Assembly: GCA_910579755.1 (NCBI GenBank)
Contig: CAJTVB010000001.1
Span: 98,502 to 162,501 of the forward strand
DNA length: 64,000 bases
Reading direction: 5' to 3'
Source: an uncultured Acetatifactor sp.
Lineage (GTDB): Bacteria > Bacillota > Clostridia > Lachnospirales > Lachnospiraceae
Shown piece after piece: positions 24,501-32,219 of this stretch. The notes beneath the pieces were generated by a model, which did not search any database, was not told the DNA's origin, and saw only the letters and a list, made by a program, of their open reading frames with translations. Each line of letters starts with the position of its first letter. Position 1 is the first letter of the stretch. The position numbers were made by a program, and so were the translations under genes.

Positions 24501-26253
24501 CAACAATAATGCTTTTGGCCGGGAGACCCATCCTGGCGATGCGGTTTTGGATGAGCATAAGATCAGAGTGGATATAGACACAGATAAAGCGACTAACACA
24601 GGAAATCTTTGGTTCTACTGTGAAGAGGGGAGTATGGCGGAGGTATATGCCAAGGAATACCCTGACGGTCCCATCAATGTGTCTTACGAAGAGCCGGATA
24701 CAGAGTTTGAGGTTCTTTTCCTGGATAAGGATGGAAATCCTCTGGAGAAGCCTCTTGACCTGTACGGAAAGGAACTGCCGAATCCTCAGATTGTAAAGCA
24801 GTTTGAATCTGCGGTGGAGCCTGTGCCGCCTCAGGTGGACGGTTTCCGGTTTACCGGGTGGATGCCGAAGGATTATGCTTCGGTGACAGAGGACTTGAGA
24901 ATATTTGCTCAGTATGAAAAGCTGGCGGATATATTCCACACGGTGGAATTCCTCAATGAGGATGGTTCTGTGTATATGACGCAGACGGTAAGACATGGCG
25001 AAAACGCCATTATTCCCCAACCGCCTGTGAAGGAAGGATATACCTTCCAAGGATGGAGATACGGCAATCTGGAAAATATTACCAAGGATGAAAAGGTATA
25101 TGCCTATTTTGTGAGAAATGGGGAAGGCCCGGATGATCCCAATAATCCCGGAGGAAGCAATAATCCCGGAGGCAGCAATACCCCCGGAGGAAGCGGTAAT
25201 CCCGGAGGCAGCGGGAGTCCGGGGGCAAGCGGAAGTCCTGGAGCAAGCGGAAGTCCCGGGGCAAGCGGAAGTCCTGGAGCAAGCGGGAGTCCCGGGGCAA
25301 GCGGGAGTCCGGGCGCCAGTGGCAGCCCCGGCGGTACACTGTATGTGCTGACGGTACAGAACGGCAGCGGCTCCGGCAGCTATGCGGCAGGCTCTCAGCC
25401 AATCCTCATAGCCAATGATCCTGCTGCAGGACAGGAATTCAGCCACTGGACGGTGGATAATCCTGCAGATGCCAAGCTGGCCAGTACGGTGTTGTCTGCC
25501 ACGGTAATCACCATGCCGGCCAGAAATGTGACGGTGACGGCTCATTACAGAGCAAAGGGTACCGGAAGCGGAAACACTTCTACCAGACCTCCTTCGTCTT
25601 CAGGCGGCGGAAGCGGGAGTACGAATAACAACAATCGCCCTAATCCTTCCTCCGGGACGGTGAATAACGGCGGAACCACGGTAGTAATTGACAAGAACGG
25701 CCTGTCCAATACGGGTGTAGTATCAGCTACGGTGAGAGGCTCTTCCGATAATTTCACCATCAAGATCTCGGAGAGCAGTGCGGCTACGGAAGCTGCTTTG
25801 AGAGCGTTGCTGGCTGAGTATGGTAATATTGACAATATTAAGTATTTCCCTATGGATATTTCTCTATATGATTCTACGGGAAATAATAAGATCACGGATA
25901 CTACCGGACTGTCGGTGAGTATTACCCTGCCTCTGCCGGATTCCCTGATCACCTACGCGGGCAACAATAAGGTGGCCGGAGTGGTGAACGACAGGCTGGA
26001 TAAGCTGTCTGCCAGGTTTACTACCATTGACGGTGTTTCCTGCATTACTTTCACGGCAGAACATTTTTCACCTTATGTGATCTATGTTGAGACCAATAAT
26101 CTGTCGGCGGGAACCAACACAGATAATACGCCCAAGACCGGCGACGGAATCCATCCCAAGTGGTTCCTTTCTATCGGTTTGGCATGTATATCCTTTGTGC
26201 TGTTCATGAAGAGGGACAGCAGGAAGCTGAGGAAAGTGAAAGCCAGGGCCTGA
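21550..26253 (+). CDS. giant BspA-type LRR cell-wall-anchored surface protein
   Basis: A 1567-residue secreted protein. The signal peptide has a basic start and TLFLISALIVAAIP, ending near 38. LRR_5 (BspA/TpLRR) repeats such as IGDYAFYRCSYLDSITLG and IGDSAFEGCTSLKSV occur near 295-400, 545-610 and 810-1000. Two InlB/Listeria-Bacteroides repeats (VDGFRFTGWMP, KEGYTFQGWRY) lie near 1055-1190. A Gly-x-x collagen-like linker follows (1195-1260), then another beta repeat. The end is TPKTGD, a hydrophobic helix (WFLSIGLACISFVLFM) and a basic tail: a sortase signal near 1525. BspA repeats bind host matrix proteins in some bacteria; here an adhesin role is inferred. It is coupled to the sortase. Confidence 0.88.
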   Translation: MTKGVNKKSRRLKRSIRKTLGTLFLISALIVAAIPTENLQAEGENSPRANRVPVTTDSTQRIPQINDSTVIYTTKDRKYRFAYMSDGGTDKIAVLLGYSALTLENGLLEIPESVDAYAKFTETLGTDRGYVAVGKAGNFLYWKECTKTEWKQKIDPITQQPMVDNEGNPVMEEVEVEWRYNPCYADTYDTSWGSIAKEHPEQLYYDKNFQTNTTPKIDLTENDAVACTDLNYQIIQGATVAYIGNQWLKEKTGADGKPISGEWVLGGSVNANNKDKGIFANNGNIHTLVVKPSLMGIGDYAFYRCSYLDSITLGNGLNTIGNGAFSDCTNMTAISLDIGSNLNQIGDHAFYNCQSLGSFTLPIQVSLIGDSAFEGCTSLKSVDLCSAGNFNNLTTLGWDLFKNCEALESVTFPDKCTSPVYISTFEGCRSLKSISTRNNQITFPEEAGVYTYEQFKAMLEGPPVGGAFYFEGMENSALHQMCTDNYFAFSYIDYLGGVVTNLDRYEITVAETGGRATYEVNSSNRLISCRTEPGVKTVTIPARIGPHAINYIASNTFQDHCNITKVTIPVNILSIDNEAFRGCHNLADVIFDTANVTIGDNAFKTQEVRSHETNCPNGGQVGTDPDMSPAVKLKFTGPVSSTSGPFKYAMSENGKYNIESQQSSYITYYSGWPSNMEIQYNPDSKMSELVNFPSLSDLKNGVYNSQKYAYITPEHEQALRDAVNKYVGSGTVSGGDANRGDMTEYEWQIINAAMGIVIPEGVDSVKPGLFKMKDDADIGTLPENESKTVEAYSLKRIQNETDEAGNEKSTFAGCKNISSIKLLGGTETLDSYAFEGCDILSSVTLPPTVSQIGVRPFANCPAMSQVDFSGSPYFSCENSIIYELDDAGAKEKIVQCLEGRTNVMVTAAETAGVKEMYPEAFANTNMVNVDLSNTSISSIPEYAFALTNELGTVTLPKSIRSIGNNAFFYSHITALKIPGANQMINNNAFGRETHPGDAVLDEHKIRVDIDTDKATNTGNLWFYCEEGSMAEVYAKEYPDGPINVSYEEPDTEFEVLFLDKDGNPLEKPLDLYGKELPNPQIVKQFESAVEPVPPQVDGFRFTGWMPKDYASVTEDLRIFAQYEKLADIFHTVEFLNEDGSVYMTQTVRHGENAIIPQPPVKEGYTFQGWRYGNLENITKDEKVYAYFVRNGEGPDDPNNPGGSNNPGGSNTPGGSGNPGGSGSPGASGSPGASGSPGASGSPGASGSPGASGSPGASGSPGGTLYVLTVQNGSGSGSYAAGSQPILIANDPAAGQEFSHWTVDNPADAKLASTVLSATVITMPARNVTVTAHYRAKGTGSGNTSTRPPSSSGGGSGSTNNNNRPNPSSGTVNNGGTTVVIDKNGLSNTGVVSATVRGSSDNFTIKISESSAATEAALRALLAEYGNIDNIKYFPMDISLYDSTGNNKITDTTGLSVSITLPLPDSLITYAGNNKVAGVVNDRLDKLSARFTTIDGVSCITFTAEHFSPYVIYVETNNLSAGTNTDNTPKTGDGIHPKWFLSIGLACISFVLFMKRDSRKLRKVKARA
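25131..25335 (+). repeat. 18-bp tandem repeats coding a collagen-like GASGSP linker
   Basis: Within the LRR gene the DNA repeats an 18-bp unit encoding GASGSP about six times, after degenerate GGSNNP-type units. Glycine falls at every third position. The copies differ mainly at third codon positions, so some age is implied, but slippage could still change length in frame. Confidence 0.8.
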
Positions 26254-26341
26254 GCCTGCCGGGGTGTATGGAAAGCTGTGAAACCGGGTATGACTCCCTG
26301 TTGGTTGCGGCGGGGTGTTGACTTAGAGAATAGGAAGATAT

Positions 26342-28552
26342 ATGAGAAAGAGAAGGAAATTCGGCGGCGTTCTGCTGATTATAACAGCGCTTGTCCTTAT
26401 GATGCTTCCTGTATCGGAGGCAGATGCGGCTGCATCTGCTTCCGATTTTAAAATGGAGGGAAGCACACTTGTCAAATATCGGGGATCGGATAAGAACGTG
26501 TCTATTCCTGATACGGTGGAGGTTATAGGCGGCGGAGCATTCGAAGAAAACAAAAATGTAGAGCTGATAGTGGTTCCCAACAGCGTGAATAGAATTGAAG
26601 GTTATGCCTTCTGGGGATGTGACAGTCTGGATACGGTGGTGCTGGGAAAAGGGCTGACGCAGGTGGAGGATTTTGCCTTTGCCGGCTGCAAAGGACTGAA
26701 ACAGATGACGATACCGGCAAATGTGACATCCATCGGCAACCAGGCTTTTGGTGACTGCGTAAATCTGAAGGATATTTCCATACCTCCCGAGACGACTCAG
26801 ATTGCAGAGTCGGCTTTTGAGGGGTGTTACCAGCTGACCATACATTGCGAGGCCGGAAGTTCGGCGGACACCTATGCTCAGGCATTTTATGAGAGACAGA
26901 AGGAAATGCCGGAGTATGAGGATGTGCCGGATTATACTCCGGACACTCCGGATTCCGATGCCTCAGATCCCTCGTCGGAGCCCGAGGAAGAGCCCTCCGC
27001 AGATCCCACACCGGCTCCTGCCCCGGAGCAGCCTTCAGGCGGAGAAAATGTTCTGGGAAGCTCCTGGGTGGTGGGAAACAGAGCCTATGTGTATATTCCC
27101 ACAGGAAATCTGCAGGTATTGGGCGGAAATGCAGGCGGGACAAATTCCGGAACAGGAGAGGGACAGGGTGCTGCCGGACAGACCGGCGAGATACCTGCTG
27201 CCGGCAGTCTGTGGGCCGATAATTTTGCTGGCGGCGGGCTCGCGAAATATACCGTCGTGGATGGGCAGATTGTGGCCGACCAGGCATATTATGGCAGCCG
27301 GGGGCTGGGAAGCGTGGCGCTTCCGGAGGGTATCCGGGAAATCGGACAGTTTTCCTTTGCCAGAAGTTCCATAACGGATATTGTGATTCCGGAGGGAGTG
27401 ACGGATATCGGCTACGGTGCGTTTTATCATTGTGACAGCTTGACCCAGGTAACTTTGCCGGAATCTGTCAAAAATGTAGAACCCAAAGCTTTTGAAAATA
27501 CAGCATGGCTTAAGGCGTTCCTGGAGAGTGGAGAAGAGTTTCTGATCTCCGGAGGCGTACTGGTGTCCTATAGCGGAAATGAAGCCGCAGTCACGGTACC
27601 GGAAGGAGTACGGGTCATCGGGGCGGAGGCTTTTGCCGGCCACGGAGAGATTCAGAGTGTGACTTTGCCGGACAGCGTACAGGTTATAGGTGAAGGGGCT
27701 TTTGAAAATTGCGGTAAACTTGTTCAGCTGAACCTGGGCAGAGGGGTGGAGGAAATTAAGGACAGGGCTTTTTCTGGCTGCGGTATTTTCGAAGCCGGGG
27801 CATTTCGAATTCCTGCTTCTGTAAGGAAAATGGGGCTGAGGGCTTTCGACGGTGTGGAGCTGCAGTACGAGGGCGAAATGCCGGAGCTGACCTATGAGGC
27901 TTCTGCAGGAAGGCTGTCCAACGAGAGCTATAGAGGGCTTGGAGAGGAAAGCGGAGAGACTGCGGGAGTAACCCTGGCCGGCTCGGAGGGAGCGGCCCAT
28001 CTGGAGGGAGCGGTTCGAAGCTATACGCTTTCGGTATCCATGCCGGAGGACGTTCAGGCAATGGAAGCTGCCTGCCAGCGGTCCTTTCAGAGCTCCATGC
28101 CTGAAAATATGACGGTTTACGATTTAACGCTGACGGATGCCAGCGGAATTCCTTTGACAAAGCTGGGGAAAAGATTATTGACGGTGGTGCTTCCGGTTCC
28201 GGAAAATCTGGCAGGTCAGAAGCTGTCGTTGATTACTCTTGACCGAAATGGTCAGCCGGAGGCCCTGCCTGTGGAAAGGGTGTCTTTAAACGGAACAGAA
28301 GCGTTTCGGTTCCAGACCAACCATTTATCGTTGTTTGGCATCTATGGACTTGGTGAGGCGGAGGCCGGAGAAGAGCTTCAGGAGGTAGATGTGACTTGGG
28401 CGGATATGAGCGCCGGACCTCAGAGTGCAGCGCAAAAGCCGGTTCCCTGGGCGGTTTATCGGTTGATGGCGGGAGGAATCCTGCTTGCATCAGGTTTGTT
28501 TCTTCTGTTGACTATGGGTGAAAGAAAGCGCCGTATACCGGATAAGAATTGA
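26342..28552 (+). CDS. second BspA-type LRR surface protein with C-terminal membrane anchor
   Basis: A 736-residue secreted protein. The signal peptide (GVLLIITALVLMMLP) ends at SEADAA near residue 30. LRR_5 repeats lie near 45-170 (VEVIGGGAFEENKNVELIVV, IGNQAFGDCVNLKDISIP) and again near 325-500. Between them is a Pro/Glu/Ser-rich spacer (PDTPDSDASDPSSEPEEEPS). After a beta-rich region comes one TM helix (VYRLMAGGILLASGLFLLLT) and GERKRR. No LPxTG-like motif precedes the TM, so it is probably membrane-held rather than sortase-linked. It follows the first LRR gene by 88 bp and may be co-expressed. Confidence 0.82.
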   Translation: MRKRRKFGGVLLIITALVLMMLPVSEADAAASASDFKMEGSTLVKYRGSDKNVSIPDTVEVIGGGAFEENKNVELIVVPNSVNRIEGYAFWGCDSLDTVVLGKGLTQVEDFAFAGCKGLKQMTIPANVTSIGNQAFGDCVNLKDISIPPETTQIAESAFEGCYQLTIHCEAGSSADTYAQAFYERQKEMPEYEDVPDYTPDTPDSDASDPSSEPEEEPSADPTPAPAPEQPSGGENVLGSSWVVGNRAYVYIPTGNLQVLGGNAGGTNSGTGEGQGAAGQTGEIPAAGSLWADNFAGGGLAKYTVVDGQIVADQAYYGSRGLGSVALPEGIREIGQFSFARSSITDIVIPEGVTDIGYGAFYHCDSLTQVTLPESVKNVEPKAFENTAWLKAFLESGEEFLISGGVLVSYSGNEAAVTVPEGVRVIGAEAFAGHGEIQSVTLPDSVQVIGEGAFENCGKLVQLNLGRGVEEIKDRAFSGCGIFEAGAFRIPASVRKMGLRAFDGVELQYEGEMPELTYEASAGRLSNESYRGLGEESGETAGVTLAGSEGAAHLEGAVRSYTLSVSMPEDVQAMEAACQRSFQSSMPENMTVYDLTLTDASGIPLTKLGKRLLTVVLPVPENLAGQKLSLITLDRNGQPEALPVERVSLNGTEAFRFQTNHLSLFGIYGLGEAEAGEELQEVDVTWADMSAGPQSAAQKPVPWAVYRLMAGGILLASGLFLLLTMGERKRRIPDKN

Positions 28553-28575
28553 GTAAATATTTAAGTGGAAGATAT

Positions 28576-28623
28576 GCAAATGCCCGGGCATGTAATAGGT
28601 GTGCTCCGGGCATTTTGCGTTTT
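28576..28623 (+). terminator. terminator after the LRR gene cluster
   Basis: GCAAATGCCCGG (28576-28587) pairs with CCGGGCATTTTGC (28606-28618), with one bulged T, followed by GTTTTCTT. Confidence 0.7.
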
Positions 28624-28627
28624 CTTA

Positions 28628-28655
28628 TTGACATCCTATATATTAATGTTAGAAT
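28628..28655 (+). promoter_or_regulatory. promoter of the chemoreceptor gene
   Basis: TTGACA (28628-28633) and TAGAAT (28650-28655) with a 16-bp spacer, 70 bp upstream of the start codon and just after the previous terminator. Confidence 0.65.
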
Positions 28656-28724
28656 GTATTTGCATAGTTTCGGGTAGTAATTTTTGGGGCCGGATGTGAT
28701 TTAAAAATATAGGAGGGGAAAGCT

Positions 28725-30506
28725 ATGGCAGAAATAAATCCGACACAAACATATGGGAGAGCAGGGGAAAGAAACAGCTGGCAGAAGATGGGGATATCGG
28801 CGGCGGGGTCGATTCGTGTCAGAATTATATTTATAGCAATGCTGGCTATTGTGAGTGTAAGTGTTACGCAGATCATAATCTTTGGCTCTATGTCCAGGCA
28901 GCAGTTTAAGGACATGGTGATATGCTATATGGAGGATCTGGCAGATTCTTATCAAAAGACCATGAATATCCGAGTGGCGGATCTTGCAGAGGAGGGACGG
29001 CAGCCGGATGTAGAATTCTGGGAGGAGATGGTTGGCGGTCTGGACATTATGGGCATGGAAGGCTCTTATGCTTATATTGTGGATCGGAATGGAACCATGT
29101 GCTATCATCCTACGGCAGACAGGATCGGAAGCCGGGTGGAGAATGAGGCGGTGAATGCTGCGCTTGTGGAATTAAAGCAGGGAATTATTCCCCAGAAGGC
29201 TGTTTCCATCAAATATGTATATCGAGGAGAAAATAAATATGCCGCATACAGTGTAACGGAGGATGGCTCCTACATTTTTGTTATAACGGCAGACGAGACT
29301 ACGGCATTGAAATCTTCAAACGAAAACATGAAGTCTTCAGATGAGATCGTTATTGCTTCCATTTTCTGGGGATGCATTACGATGCTTATCTGTATGGTTA
29401 TCGTATTTTTCATCTGTGATATTATTGTAAAACCCCTTAAGAAGATAGCAGAACTTGCAATGACATTTGCGGAGCTGGATTTCAGGGAAGACCAGGATCA
29501 GAAAAAGCTTAGCGTCAAGAAGGATGAGATCGGTGCAATAAGCCGGGCGGTAGATACTTTGCGCGGACATTTATGCAGGGTTATAGGCCGGATAGAAAGC
29601 CATAGCGCTACGGTTATGGAGACTTCTCATATGCTGAGCGAGGATGCGGATTCAATCTTCGGAACGGTTAAACAGGTGGAACGAGCCGTGCAGGAAATGG
29701 CAAAGGGGTCTACATCTCAGGCGGGAGAGACGCAGCAGGCCATGGAAAGTATCGTTCTGATGGGAAGCATGATCGAAGAGAACAGCATGGAAATGGAGGA
29801 GTTACATAAAACAGCTGAGGGGATGTATTCTTCCAGTGAAGTGGCAGCCTCTGCTCTGAGCACGATGGATACGGTAAATCGGAAAGCGCAGCAGGCTATA
29901 GACCTGATTTATGAGCAGACCAATACGACTAATGAATCTGCCATGAAGATCAAAGAGGCGGCAACACTGATTACATCAATTGCGAACCAGACGAACCTGC
30001 TATCTCTGAATGCGTCGATTGAAGCGGCCAGGGCGGGAGAGCAGGGACGAGGATTTGCCGTTGTGGCGGGGCAGATCCAGAAGCTGGCGGAGGAATCCAA
30101 TGAGTCGGCAAAACAGATCGAGGGGATTATTGCCCATCTCATACAGGATTCTGAGAAAGCGGTTCAGACAATGGATGAAGTTAAAGTGGTCATGGAGAAT
30201 CAGAATGAAAATGTGGAGCTGACCAGAGAACAGTTTTCGGAGATGCATTCCGGTGTCAAAAAGACTATAGAGGGTATAAGAAGCATCGCTGAGAAGATGG
30301 AGCAGATTGATTCTACACGGTCCGGTGTAGTGGATATAGTACAGAATCTGACGGCTCTTGCAGAGGAAAATGCGGCGGGAACAGAGGAGGTGTCTGCTTC
30401 CGTAACAGAGGTGGGAGAGCATATGTCCCGCATTGCCGGAAAATCGGGAGAATTAAGACAGATAGCCGACGAACTGCAGTCGGAGATAGAGGTATTTACC
30501 ATTTAA
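28725..30506 (+). CDS. methyl-accepting chemotaxis protein
   Basis: A 593-residue transmembrane receptor. TM1 lies near 28-55 (IIFIAMLAIVSVSVTQIIIFG). The outer domain (about 60-200) includes GSYAYIVDRNGTMCYHPT and RIGSRVENEAVNAAL, typical of a Cache sensor for small ligands. TM2 lies near 207-233 (IFWGCITMLICMVIVFFICD), then a HAMP domain and the signalling coiled coil, whose tip reads IANQTNLLSLNASIEAARAGEQGRGFAVVAGQIQKLAEESNESA. It would control CheA kinase. The start has AGGAGGGG upstream. No other chemotaxis or flagellar gene is in the window. Confidence 0.93.
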   Translation: MAEINPTQTYGRAGERNSWQKMGISAAGSIRVRIIFIAMLAIVSVSVTQIIIFGSMSRQQFKDMVICYMEDLADSYQKTMNIRVADLAEEGRQPDVEFWEEMVGGLDIMGMEGSYAYIVDRNGTMCYHPTADRIGSRVENEAVNAALVELKQGIIPQKAVSIKYVYRGENKYAAYSVTEDGSYIFVITADETTALKSSNENMKSSDEIVIASIFWGCITMLICMVIVFFICDIIVKPLKKIAELAMTFAELDFREDQDQKKLSVKKDEIGAISRAVDTLRGHLCRVIGRIESHSATVMETSHMLSEDADSIFGTVKQVERAVQEMAKGSTSQAGETQQAMESIVLMGSMIEENSMEMEELHKTAEGMYSSSEVAASALSTMDTVNRKAQQAIDLIYEQTNTTNESAMKIKEAATLITSIANQTNLLSLNASIEAARAGEQGRGFAVVAGQIQKLAEESNESAKQIEGIIAHLIQDSEKAVQTMDEVKVVMENQNENVELTREQFSEMHSGVKKTIEGIRSIAEKMEQIDSTRSGVVDIVQNLTALAEENAAGTEEVSASVTEVGEHMSRIAGKSGELRQIADELQSEIEVFTI

Positions 30507-30554
30507 TCTGAGTAAAGGGCTGTAAATATATAACGGCAGGCGAGGGTGATTTTG

Positions 30555-32135
30555 ATGGGAACATATTTGAATCCCGGAAATAAAGGATTTCAAGAAATTT
30601 TGCAGTCAGAATATGTGGATAAAACGGGGTTGATCGCCTTGGTCAATAAGACGTTGGGGACAATAGGGAAATTGACCTGTATCAGCAGGCCAAGGCGTTT
30701 TGGCAAGTCTTATGCGGCGAAGATGCTTTGTGCATATTATGACTGCTCCTGCGATTCGCATGGTCTTTTTGATGATAAGGAGATTGCGCAGACAGAAGGA
30801 TATCTGGTACATTTAAATCAGTATAATGTGATTAATCTTGATATTACTGGTTTTATTTCCGATGCAGCAAGACTGGATATGCCGCTCTCAAGTGTGCCCA
30901 ATATGATTGTCGACGCGGTTTATGGAGAATTGACAGAAGCTTATCCGGAATTGAGCAGCAAAGGCTTTACGGATGCTATGATCGGCTATGTGGAAAAATC
31001 AGGAAAAGAATTTGTATTTATTATTGATGAATGGGATGCGCTGATACGTGAGGCAAAGAGCGATGCGGCAGTCCAGAAAAAGTATCTGAATTTTCTCAGG
31101 GGACTGTTTAAAAACAGCAGCTTTACGCCCAGGGTAGTGGCAGCGGCGTATATGACGGGAATTCTGCCGATCAAGAAAGATGGTTCGCAGTCGGCTATTT
31201 CGGATTTTAAGGAATATACCATTCTGGGCCCCGGCAGATTTGCGGAATTTACAGGCTTTACAGAAAGAAATGTCAAGTTACTGTGTGAGAAATATAAGAT
31301 GGATTTCGAGAATGTGAGGCGATGGTATGACGGATATGATTTTCCTGGATATGGAGCCATTTATAATCCCTATTCGGTGATGTGTGCCATGCAGGATCAG
31401 AAGTGTCGTTCTTACTGGCAGAGGACTTCCGCAGCAGAATCGTTGATGACGTACATTAACATGGATTTTGAAGGACTGCAGGAGATCATTGCCAGATTGA
31501 TAGCCGGTGAAGAAGTTGAGGTCAGGACCGACAGGTTTGAAAATGATTTTGAAACGTTCAAGAGCAGGGATGATGTATTGACACTGTTGATTCATCTGGG
31601 CTATCTTACCTGGCATGAGGGAGACGGGACAGCGCATATCCCTAACGAAGAGGTTCGGACTACATTTGAAAAGATTCTTGAGGGAACAGGAGTAAGTACA
31701 AAGTGGATAGAGCTGATCAACCGTTCTCGGAAGCTTTTGGAGGATACGATTGCCGGAAACTCGGAAGCGGTAGCCAAGGCGATAGGGGAGATACGTGATA
31801 CGCAGTATGCACCGACTTTCTATAATGATGAACAGGCGCTGCGTTACGTGATCAAATTTGCGTATATTGCTGCGGTAGATCAGTATCACAAGATTGAGGA
31901 GCTTCCGTCAGGGAAGGGGATTGCGGATGTGGTGTATCTGCCGAAGCGGAAATCAATGCTTCCGGCATTGATCATTGAGCTGAAATGGAATAAATCGTCA
32001 GAGGGAGCAATTGATCAGATAAAGGCTAAAAATTATCTGGCAGTATTGGAGGATTATGGCGGCGAGATTGTGACAGTCGGAATCAATTATGATGCGAAGA
32101 CGAAAGAACACAGCTGTGTGATCGAGAGAGTGTAA
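30555..32135 (+). CDS. AAA-ATPase-like protein with C-terminal PD-(D/E)XK domain (DUF1703 family)
   Basis: A 526-residue protein. The N-terminal AAA-ATPase-like domain (PF09820) starts with YVDKTGLIALVNKTLG and has the Walker-A-like SRPRRFGKSYAAKML near residue 44, and FVFIIDEWDALIRE as Walker B near 155. The C-terminal PDDEXK_9 domain has GKGIADVVYLPK and ALIIELKWNKS near 460-480, so D, E and K of a nuclease core are present. The family occurs in many scattered copies in gut Clostridia and Bacteroides; its role is unknown. ATG 30555 has GAGGG at 8 bp; GTG 30546 is the alternative. Confidence 0.82.
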   Translation: MGTYLNPGNKGFQEILQSEYVDKTGLIALVNKTLGTIGKLTCISRPRRFGKSYAAKMLCAYYDCSCDSHGLFDDKEIAQTEGYLVHLNQYNVINLDITGFISDAARLDMPLSSVPNMIVDAVYGELTEAYPELSSKGFTDAMIGYVEKSGKEFVFIIDEWDALIREAKSDAAVQKKYLNFLRGLFKNSSFTPRVVAAAYMTGILPIKKDGSQSAISDFKEYTILGPGRFAEFTGFTERNVKLLCEKYKMDFENVRRWYDGYDFPGYGAIYNPYSVMCAMQDQKCRSYWQRTSAAESLMTYINMDFEGLQEIIARLIAGEEVEVRTDRFENDFETFKSRDDVLTLLIHLGYLTWHEGDGTAHIPNEEVRTTFEKILEGTGVSTKWIELINRSRKLLEDTIAGNSEAVAKAIGEIRDTQYAPTFYNDEQALRYVIKFAYIAAVDQYHKIEELPSGKGIADVVYLPKRKSMLPALIIELKWNKSSEGAIDQIKAKNYLAVLEDYGGEIVTVGINYDAKTKEHSCVIERV

Positions 32136-32169
32136 GCGCTCGTCTGCTTACGAAGCAATAACAGAAAGA

Positions 32170-32217
32170 AACGCCTGGGCATACAATAGAAATAAGTATA
32201 TGCCGAGGCGTTTTGTT
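32170..32217 (+). terminator. terminator between the AAA gene and the subtilisin gene
   Basis: AACGCCT (32170-32176) pairs with AGGCGTT (32206-32212), with an inner GGCATA/TATGCC stem, followed by TTGTTAT. It ends 3-8 bp before the next start codon, and the only ribosome-site-like bases for that gene (GAGGCG) lie inside its right arm. Confidence 0.6.
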
Positions 32218-32219
32218 AT

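Noticed and set aside
25131..25335. Possible CRISPR-like repeat array
   Set aside because: The repeats are contiguous, 18 bp, in frame and code for GASGSP; there are no spacers.
22735..25545. A 936-codon open frame on the minus strand opposite the LRR gene
   Set aside because: It is antisense to a protein with clear signal peptide, repeats and anchor; its translation has no domain and begins without a ribosome site. It arises from codon bias of the plus-strand gene.
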